64,000 nt of DNA, taken from NCBI RefSeq assembly GCF_020520425.1, contig NC_079491.1, positions 47,048,027 to 47,112,026 of the forward strand. Direction: 5' to 3'. Source of the DNA: Spinacia oleracea (Eukaryota > Streptophyta > Magnoliopsida > Caryophyllales > Amaranthaceae). Shown in pieces: positions 54,745 to 64,000 of this stretch (within the stretch, counting starts at the first letter, position 1; each line of letters starts with the position of its first letter). The translations under genes were made by a program, and so were the position numbers. A model generated the notes under the pieces. That model ran no database searches. It was given only the letters and a program-made list of their open reading frames with translations, and had not been told where the DNA came from.

Positions 54745-55014
54745 TGTGAGAAATAATTCCATGAATTATTATTGATTATCTAAGGTCAATATATACAAAC
54801 TATCAGTTACAATGTAGCGCAATCTAAGGTTACTAATTATGAAAATTAGAAACTAATTTAAACATGATATTTACTAAATAAATAAATACATATTCTATCA
54901 GTGAGTAATTAGGAGTATAATATCCTAAAGAAAAAGATACAACTCATTGTAATCCTATATAATTTCACTACTAACAAACAACTACTACAACACTCATATC
55001 CATGTGTTCCTACA
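54745..55014 (-). repeat. Copia-type LTR, 270 bp
   Basis: TGTGAGAAATAATTCC...GTTCCTACA on the plus strand gives TG/CA ends. On the minus strand it is followed by a primer-site-like TGGTATTAG and preceded by a purine tract (AGGAGGGGGGGAAATG, 55030-55015). It is thus an LTR with internal-type sequence on both sides. Confidence 0.65.
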
Positions 55015-55030
55015 CATTTCCCCCCCTCCT

Positions 55031-55887
55031 AATATTGTTGGCAATTACACCTTTAAACTTGTACTTTTCTCAATAGAAAGTGACTGGAATTCTTTTGTGC
55101 GATTTGGCCAACTCTTGTTACTATCTTCCGTTAAAGCTCCATGAATACTTTGGTACCGTGATCTGAATGTTTCAACTAACAATCAAACATTAAGCAATGT
55201 ACCAAGTGATAAACACCTTACAATGAAACATAAAGCACCCTCAATCCTCAATCCTCAATCATATCCTACGATGTAAATGTTTAAAAATAAACTGGTAAGT
55301 TGTTTTGATACTAATCTTATATACCATTAGGCATCAGGCTTGATGAATGAAGTTGCAATTGCCACAAGTAATAAGCGACATTTTATTCTAGATGAACATC
55401 CTATAATAAGTCAATTTGTTACTGTAGTTGTTACCTTTGGCGAAAATTTAATGGCCTAGCTCTTGACAAGAGTAGACAGGGACAATTTCCAGCAGCATTG
55501 GTCTCATTTTCTGTTTTCTTTTCCTATTTCAGCAACAACAACAACAAAAAAAAGTAACTGAGAATGAGCAAATCACTTGAAGAATAACTCTACAAATAAT
55601 GACAACAAAAGTAATCTTGTATTCTAACAGACTAACATGAACATGCAAATCACTTGAACCGACTCAAGGACTTATAATATTTATAACGAGGATGCTCTTT
55701 TGCACCATTTCAAGGGGAGGTACGTGATTTTAAGGAGGGATCAGGGCTGCAAAATCTTTTACTCCGTGTGTCAGTAGTGATCGTGATCATGCACAGATGC
55801 TAAGAGGAAAACTAACAAAGCTCTCACCATTCCTTTACTAGATGTTTGAATGCAAACTCTGTCATCTTTCTTGGTCTTATGGCCTCG
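55031..55887 (-). other. GEX2 downstream region
   Basis: This lies between the LTR fragment and the GEX2 stop codon (55888-55890). No coding frame is supported. The part nearest the stop presumably carries the GEX2 3' UTR. Confidence 0.45.
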
Positions 55888-58800
55888 TCACTCATTTATT
55901 AGACAAATTCCACATCGACATGTGTAAAATAGCAATAATCCTCCAAGGGAAAGCACCCCAATAAATTCCAAAATGATCATGAATCCAAGAGCTGTGATAT
56001 AGTAACCAATCAAGTTTGTGTTAGAAACAACACAACAATAACCAATTATATCTGAACAATGTGGGCCTTAGCTGCTAAGATTCTCATCAAGGTGCTAAAT
56101 GGGAAAGAAAACTTCAACAATGGCTTACCGATTAATTATGTGAACAAATTTCACTAATGCCTGCTAACTATAGACACGAGAAAAGTGTATATATTATGGA
56201 TACAGTTATATGTTTAGTACCGTGTGTTGCCTTAGAATTCAGTGGCCTTCTCTTGATAAGATTGACATTAACCTCTGTAAGAAGAAACTTTGATATATTT
56301 TCTGCACAATTAGGAAAACATCCGTAGTTTCCCATGTCATTCATCACCATTTTTAATATTGCAACATATTCAATAGCCTGTAAAAAAAGATGTAGTCAAT
56401 TGTATAAATAAATGTCTAACAATATACAAGACATGTCTTTGCTTTTTTGGCACAAAATTAAAGGTACATATTGTGTTATACTTATAAGTCAATACAAGAA
56501 AAGGACATAATTTAGTCACACATTTAAAGATAAAAAAAAGCTAGAAAAATGATTGAAATTCGTCACAACAATTAACATGGCTGAGAATATGAAAGAAAAT
56601 TTCAAAATAGACTCACTACGACTTAGTGAATGTGAAAAGGAATTCTCTTACACACGAGTTTTAGGAGTTATGCTCAACTCCTCAGTTAATAATCACTGAT
56701 AACATGATCAAGTACTTCGTATTCTATGAGCATATACAATCTCTAAATACTTGGTGACTTCACTTGGTAGTACGACTTATAATTCACCTTATGCTATAGT
56801 TTCTCTTTCGTTAAACTAATGAATTCTACTATGTAATCAATTTATTAGAACTGAATCAATCAAGAATTTCCTTTTATCAGTTAAACTATGAAAAAACAAC
56901 AAAAAAGTGAGCACAAGTATAGACTTACATGGTATTTTAATTGCCTGACTATGTTATTACAATCATCAACTGTTGCCTGAAATCTCAAACCTCTAGCCTT
57001 GACCACCAAGTGATCTGAAATGGTGACAAAAGTCTGAAGCGGCTGCCACTGGTAACTATTTTTAAGCTTGAGTTCAGTGGTACTGATAAGTTGTACTGGA
57101 AGGATGGCTTCTAAAATTCCAGAAGTTACTTCCATGGAAAATATAACCATAAAGTCAGACTTGTTCCCTGTATTATTACAAGCAGGAATATTATTAGATT
57201 TGAGAAACATTAAATTAGGTGAAAAAATTGACATTATTAGAGCATGGAGAGCAATACCCAAGTTCTAAAGGGGGGTTTTCATTTTTTTGACAAGAAGTCT
57301 CTGGTTAAATCATGGAATCCAGACATTAGTGTTCACAAGGAAGATGTCAAAACTGTTCCTATGTGGGTACAACTTGCTGGCCTTGATTATCTGTATTGGG
57401 GTGAGAAGAGTGTTTACAAAATGGTTGGCTTTATTGGTGAACCTGTCAAAATGGACCAAGCTACAAAAAAACAAGGACAAATTGCTGAGATTGAATGAGG
57501 TAAGGGAATGCATGGGTTACTGTTTAATTATCGACATAAAAGCTTCTGGGAATTATTTTACATGGAAAAATAAGAAAGGTGATGCCAGGAGAGTGTTTTG
57601 TAAACTTGTTAGAGTCTTGTCAAATGATGCTTTGAAGGATCTTCTACCTACTGCTGAAGTGTCCTTCATGACAGAAGGGGAATATGATCATAGTCCAACT
57701 CTTTTAAGAGTTTACCCCGTGAGCAGTGGAAAAAAGGACCTTTGAATTTTGTAAAATTCATAGAAAACGTTAAAAGGGTTTAGCAAGAGAATGTTAAACG
57801 TTAAAAGGATTATTGGGAAGTGGTGGAGCCCAATATTGTCAATGTTGTTCAAGATTTCTTTAGAAATCAATAACACCATTATCACGATGGTGCCTAAGGT
57901 AAAAGTTTTGCATTTGTCGGTGAATATAGGCCAGTTGCATGTTGGAATCTTTTGGTACAAGATAATAACTAAGTTGATCAATCACCTTTGCTTTGCAGAT
58001 GATCTTTTAATCATTTGTAAAGGTGAAGTAAAATCTACTTACTTATTTCTCAAAGGTCTAAAACTTTTCTACTCCACTTATGGCCTTCATGCCAAGAAAG
58101 GCAAATCTGAGATGTACAATGTAAAATCTACTTACAAAAATGACTGATTTGACAGGCTTTAGCACGGGAGTATTTCCTTTTAGGTTCCTAGGGTTGCCCT
58201 ATTTGTACTATAAATCTCAGAGCAGCCGGTTGTGAGAAGTCAGTAAAAAAAAATAGTATTTAAAATCAGGGCCTGAGCACAAGGAACCTCTCCTTTGCAG
58301 AGAGAGTTCAACTAATAAACTATGTTCTGATTAGTGTCCATAGCTATTGGGTTCAAATATTTCTTTTGCCAAAAGTTGTTCTACATAAAATCATTAGCAT
58401 CCGCAAAAGTTTTCTTTGGAAAGGTGATGCAAATAATAACATACCTGACTATAAAGTGTAGTGTAGGAATGATAGGTAGGAAAGTGAATGCAAACGATAG
58501 GAATTGGTTTACATCTTTGTAAACATTCCTTGGTCTGTTTTTTGGCCTTAGTATGTTTTTTCCCTTTGTTTCCTAAGTGTCCTACCTAGTAGGTTTGCTT
58601 GCAAATCGGATGAAGATTAGGTTGTGTGCAATTTTTGATTGACCAAAAAAAAGAAAAAAAAAAGACATGTCTACAATTTAGTAGAGACAGTTAAAAACAC
58701 CAATACTTTGGTTAGCTAGACTCTTTCTAACTAAGACAAGAAGTAGGCAAACTCTTAAAGAGAGACAACAAAAAGAAAGTTTTAAGATGTCATCCCACTA

Positions 58801-61800
58801 CTCTTAATCATGGGATAGTGAGATTTGAGAAGAGAAGATCTTACTCAACTTACAAATCCGTGTGGATCTAAGGTTTTGTTGAAGTGAAGAACAATTTGCT
58901 GATATGTTTATAAACTTCTGACATTTACTCCTTTTCATAATCCGAGATTAAAATTTTATTGTAAAGCATAGAGCGGTGAAATAGGAAGAAAATAAGTAGT
59001 TGGGACCAAGAGTAGTTTGACAATACTAATGACAATGACGAAAGTTTATTTAGGCTTTGGGCAGTTCTCCTAAAAGATTTTCCTTTATCTAGGCTAACCT
59101 TAAAAACAAGAATATCAACATTGAACCAAAAGATAAGCGTACTTGCACCCAACCTTTGATACAGTTACACCCTAGAGTATGTTCCTGGGTTTTATCTATT
59201 ATTCATTCATCATAAGTTAAAGAAACCTCTAGCGAGGCACACTGGCAAATCTGAATATTAACAAACATACCTTGAAAGTGAGGCAGATCTGGATCTCCAA
59301 TTAAGAACTCAAATTTATTCCTTCCCATCTCATATATCAATGATCCACTATCTTCATTCTCATACAGAATGATGTGTTCAGGGGTTATGATAAAAGGAGG
59401 ATCATTGACAGGTTCAACAGAAATTGTGATATTCAAATCAGTAACTCCATTTTTGTTTCTTGCAGAGACTATGATTGTGTCATCGCCATAAAAGTCTTCA
59501 TCCCTGATCAATGTACAAAATAAAAATATAATTTCCATAAGGGGATAAATAAACAACTTTAAGTACAATAGGTGAAGGGAAAAGGACTTGATTAAACAAT
59601 GAGAACCATTTGAAAACAGCAAACACTATAGATAGGCAACATAGTTGACAGAAAATAAGCGTGAATCATAATATTGATTGAAACCAAATACCCGAGATAC
59701 TGAATTGACTGAAGGGCCATGTTTATTACATCCACGTAGCCTGATAAAGTCAATGCCTTAGCTTCTTCACCATCCTTAGTCACAACAAATCCACTCCATA
59801 TTGGTTCCCAAAATTGCATCATCATTGAGGAAAGGGATATTGTTCCAGAGATTGCACTTAAAGATACAGAGATATTCTCCACTGAATCAGGATATATAAC
59901 CTCAATACCATGAAATCCACTGCCAGAAAATAAAATCATGTTAGTTTAAATCAACTACACTGTGTAACTAACAACAATCATGTAATAAAATGTAGCAGTT
60001 CATTACCCAAATTTAGGACACAAAACGTCTTCACTTCCCTTCCATGATGTAGACAAAGATAAGAGCTGAGGTGGGATGCTAAGTACAGAAATGTTTACTG
60101 ATGCAGTAGCAGTATTTCCATTCAGGTCATGTATAGTATATGAGAAAGAGTCATTTCCATAAAATCCTTTGTACGGTGTATATCTAAAAAGCAGACCACT
60201 CTGCAACACTGAACCAGAATGTGGCTGCCATATTATAAAAGAAAAAAAAAATGAGCAACAAGCCAGGAAAGAAAATGTTCGATACTATATATCGTACATC
60301 AAGATTATCCAAATCTATAAATTTTGAATAAGGACCAATTCAGTGAGATTGAACTGGATGTAGAGATGGCTATTCCCTTTTCAATCTTCGGAATTGATAA
60401 CTTTGGTTTGTTATTCAAGAAATCCTAAGAAAATCTTATCCATACTGCACTAGCAGAAATCTTAATCAAAGACAAATTCTCATTTAAATAAAAAAAAAAC
60501 CTACATTAGAAAATTCAACGATTGTAGCATTTTCACCAGCAAAGTAATCATTTTCAAGGGGATTGAAAGCAACTGATTCATCCTCCCATACATAGACTGA
60601 GTCATCATGAGCTTTAGGAAAATATTCACCTGCAAGACAGTATAAGAAATAGATATAAGGTACTAAGAATCTGTTTCAACAATAATAAAAAAAAAAAGGA
60701 ACGAAACAAAAATTTTAAACAAAAATAAAATAAAAATAACTTTGATAAATGTATCAAATAAAGTTAGGTACAATTAGTCATTCTGCACTTACTGCTGTAT
60801 ACATTGATCCCAAAAGGACAAGGTAAGAACTTATTGCCATCAAATGTTGCACATAGTTCATAGGTGCCAGTATCATTAGCCTGATATTGGCCTGTATACA
60901 ACCCATTGTTATTGTCCAGGAACATCCAGGTTATAAAATCCGAGTGGTTTATGGAACCTATCTCCAGTTTTAGCTTTGATTGCTGGGACAAAACTGGGTT
61001 GGAAAAGGAATCCATAAGCTGAATGATCACCTCATTCCTCACTAGCTTCTGTACTTTCGGTGCATATTTCACTACTCCTGACAATGATATATTAACCTCA
61101 CCTGTTGCATATACCGAAACTAGCATTGTTAAAATAACTCAAACTCAGGAATACAAGATAATGTATCCTCAACTAAAATGGAAAACAATCTCTTGTCTCC
61201 AAAAAACAGTAGTTTCAGATTAGGATGATACAGCCTACAGGTTCTATTTCCTTGATTATAACCAAAATTAAAAAAATAACTCTAATGTAACCGATCAAGA
61301 GCTTATTTATGTACACAATAACAAATATCATGCTTTCACGAGGCATAAATTAAATGGATTAATTCTATACAACATACTAAATTAAGTTTACTCAACGATA
61401 AGGTAATATCTTAAATTCTAGGAAACACAACTACACTGGACATAACATTGTTTTTGCTTACTGACAGAAGTTATATATTAGCTATCTCAATTTTTCAGTT
61501 GTAAAAGATGAGAGAAGAGTATCTCCTACTGCAGACTTTTTTGTTCTCACAGTCACACAAATATGCATTTTATGAAAACCACAGATAGATGGGGGGTACC
61601 TGCTATCACTTTCTCTTTCCACAACTGACCGCCATTCAATGGAATATTTCCACACAGTATGAGAATGTCGTACTGTCCACTCTTTTCAGGCGTATATAGT
61701 ACACCATATGTATGTGCCACAATTTCCTTATTACCTATAGTCTTCAATGAATAAAAAACTTCTATTAGTCTGGAGTTTTGAAAAGCAATAGGAAGGTGTT

Positions 61801-63955
61801 GTTATGATACGATTCTTGAGATGTTGTTCAACATACACTATGATTGTGTTCAACGGATGGACTAGGAGAAACTTCAGAAGGACTCATAGCATTAGCCATA
61901 CCATTTGATTCCTCTAGAGGATAAATTGTAGGCAATACCATATATGATTCTTCTACACATGCAACTTGAACTTGAAGCATTCTAATCTCTATTGGACAGG
62001 GATACTGATAAGCATCTTTCAGATAAACTGAAAATCTTGCTTCTTGTCCAGCAACTGAATGATTCAAACCAGATCCATTGACGATGCTATTGAACCCATC
62101 GCAGCTACCTGTTCATATAACATAACTCTAAATTTAAACTAAACAGGTAAAACAAGTTCCTTTAGTAATTGCTGACAACAAGGAATTTCATAGACTTTTG
62201 TGCAGAAAAGAAGAAAGTATTGGAATCTCAGGTGCTTCAGTGCATGAACCAGCAGCATACTGCAAGCGTAGAGGATATGCCAGAAGAGAAGGAAACTTCA
62301 AGAACAAGAAAACAAAACAACTCAACCAGTTTTAGCTAATATCACTTTCGTACCAATTGAAACAATAAATTCATAAGGCATATTGGAGATGCTGGTGTTA
62401 TGCTTTGCATCATAAACTGTGAGTAGGAAGTTTCCCGGTTCCAATGCTCTGAATGAAAGTAATTGGATTCCTGGGGAGAATATTCTGAAGTTGAGATCTG
62501 GTACAGGTATAGACAGTTTGGTGGTCTTGTCGAAAATCTCTGCATCAAATGGATAAAATCCAGGAACTAGATTTCCATATTGATCAAGCTGGTAAATGAA
62601 TATTTCCATTTCAGATTGATACTGTGATATGTTTGTGCCATATTTCCACTTTGCTGTACACTTGGAAACATCAATTGGACCTGTTCCGTCACTATTTAGT
62701 GTCAAAACCAATACAACTAAAATGAACTACAATAGCTCAGTAAAAACATCTAAGAATTGATGACAGTATCATAAAAAACCAAGTAGGAACATGTAACATA
62801 TTACAGAAAACATAAATCAACAGTGACAAACATCTGATTAATGGGGTTGAATGTTCAGCAAGGTCTAAATAACAGAAGAACATTCAATAGCAATATAGCA
62901 GGAAGAGTAGTATAACCTGAGTGCACCTTGAAGGGAAGGGGAGATCCTCGCAAAGTTTGATTATGCCTTTGTACTTGTAGCAAAAGATCTCCTGCTGATG
63001 AAGCAATAAACTCAATCTTAAGATAACCATGATTATTCCAACCCAGACAAGTTACACTGAGGACATTGACAGCAGAATTATTTGCAAAGGATTCAGAAAG
63101 GTTAAAGATATATGAATTCAGGTCTGCATTTGTTGAAGGAATGGTGTTTCCATAGGCATCTTTAGGAAGTATCAGAACCATAGCCCTTGTTCCGGCTTCA
63201 AATTCATCCACGTAGTCCATCCATGATACAATAGAGACAGCTGGGTGCATTATACCTTGAATAACGAATGTGATATAAGTCCACTTATAAAGCCATGTAG
63301 ATAATATAAACTATGGTTTATGCACCCTGGTGCACAATGCTCACTGTGCACCCTGGTTTTAAATGAACATATAGTTCAAATACAAAGAACATATTATTCA
63401 TACCCAAAGAACATATAGATAATGAACATATATTTCAAATCCATAGAACATATAGTTTAAATATTTCACTAATACATGTACATTGAAATCATTCTCCATG
63501 TTCATTAGATTTTCAATAAATGTTCAACAGGGTGCACGATGAACACTGTGCACCCGGGGGTATAATCCAAATTGCGACTTACCTGGGTTAACAAAGAAAT
63601 GAAGCGAAGAATCAAGAACTCCAAAATGATCATCTGTGACGAGGACATTAAACACCCCAGCAAGAATAGGAACAAAACAAATACTCCAAGAGTTAAGATC
63701 ATCTCCAAAATTGTAATATAAGCTAGATATATAAGTGCTGTTTCCCGCCTTTTCATTCACGGAAACTGTAGGGTTGAATGATACATTATAAGAATGGGGA
63801 TCAAAATTCCCAAGTATTTTGATGTTCATGGTTATGGTATCGCCTGCAATGTACGTATCCTTGTTTTCCAACCAACTGAACACGAACGCCGGCTTCGATT
63901 CATCATCTGCAAAACATAATGCAACCAAAAATAAGTATCTTCTATATGAGAACAC
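55888..63955 (-). CDS. GEX2: GEX2, gamete-expressed filamin-repeat membrane protein
   Basis: Thirteen minus-strand exons join in phase: 63955-63583, 63255-62917, 62680-62354, 62108-61837, 61741-61600, 61101-60793, 60629-60505, 60224-60007, 59919-59692, 59503-59271, 57167-56929, 56377-56221 and 55991-55888. That gives about 1021 codons, near the usual GEX2 length. The first 16 residues look like a signal peptide (MFSYRRYLFLVALCFA). Filamin/Ig-like repeats follow (AGDTITMNIKILGNF, GNFLLTVYDAKHN, KSGQYDILILCG, DTGTYELCATFDG), then the GEX2 block GFYGNDSFSYTIHDLNGN, SWKGSEDVLCPKFGGF, MALQSIQYLG, VEPVNDPPFI and GNYGCFPNCAE. The last exon holds a transmembrane helix (LGFMIILEF...GGLLLFY) and a short Cys-rich tail. 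GEX2 sits on sperm and aids gamete attachment. No disruption is seen. Confidence 0.92.
57200..58663 (+). mobile_element. Rearranged LINE in GEX2 intron 10
   Basis: On the plus strand, against GEX2, pieces of a plant LINE follow in order. The first is a DUF4283-type ORF1 segment (TQVLKGGFHFFDKKSLVKSW, VPMWVQLAGLD). Endonuclease follows (ASGNYFTWKNKKGDARRV, EGEYDHSPTLLRVYP). Reverse transcriptase (TMVPKV, YKIITKLI, CFADDLLIICKG) has a deletion between the finger and palm motifs. The element ends in an A-rich tail at 58649-58663. It is broken and non-functional. Confidence 0.85.
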
Positions 63956-64000
63956 ATTTGTTTTACTGACATTTGGGAATTCTGAATTCTGAATTCTGAA
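63956..64000 (-). other. Upstream edge of GEX2
   Basis: Only 45 bases lie upstream of the putative start ATG. TGAATTCTGAATTCTGAATT on the plus strand (63978 onward) is a short TTCTGAA repeat. The promoter lies beyond the window, or an upstream exon does if the ATG at 63955 is intronic. Confidence 0.4.

Overview
This window is nuclear DNA from a flowering plant, and the repeat families point to a eudicot. It is AT-rich, has spliced genes, and is dominated by plant-type transposons (Tat-lineage Gypsy, Copia, LINE, Helitron, CACTA, MULE, PIF/Harbinger and Stowaway MITEs, a SINE). The exact species cannot be proven from sequence alone. An Amaranthaceae (spinach/beet-like) origin is my guess from the look of the repeats. 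I saw no tRNA or rRNA gene, CRISPR array or viral insert.

Only two ordinary host genes are supported, both on the minus strand and both reconstructed exon by exon with consistent splice phases. The first (28267 to 17859) is a six-exon FAHD1-type fumarylacetoacetate-hydrolase-family gene of 219 codons. Its second intron is swollen to 6.5 kb by a Copia element, a Stowaway MITE and two MULE-like foldback elements. The second (63955 to 55888) is a 13-exon GEX2 gene of about 1021 codons, encoding a filamin-repeat gamete-attachment membrane protein. A rearranged LINE sits in its intron 10.

Layout: 1-1408 is degenerate repeat DNA. 1409-17665 is bounded by Helitron-type ends on the minus strand and contains a broken RPA-like gene, a 5'-truncated LINE and a 12.45-kb Tat Gypsy element (2458-14907, TSD ATAAG, LTRs about 99.6% identical). 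The Gypsy element carries gag-pro, RT, RNase H and integrase on the minus strand. On the opposite strand it carries a separate three-exon gene with its own TATA-like promoter. Its 3' untranslated side also holds a 16-copy polypurine-tract-like array and a dimeric 158-bp satellite. 17666-28378 is the FAHD1 gene and its promoter, with a SINE just upstream.

28868-48660 is a deep transposon nest. An outer inverted-arm element contains a CACTA element, which holds a PIF-type MITE expanded by inverted heptamer arrays and a 695-bp Helitron. Further right, a second MITE with TSD TAA contains a LINE, which is split by a 10.5-kb Copia element (TSD CTGCC) and followed by a Stowaway MITE and more than 1.2 kb of AAATAAT heptamers. 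50200-54560 is a decayed transposon gene with a Ulp1-type protease region. 54560-55030 is a Copia LTR with leader and gag start. The GEX2 gene fills the rest.

The most noteworthy observations are the spliced antisense gene inside the Gypsy element, the amplified polypurine tracts, the family of related heptamer arrays hosted by MITEs, and the layered insertion history that target-site duplications resolve.
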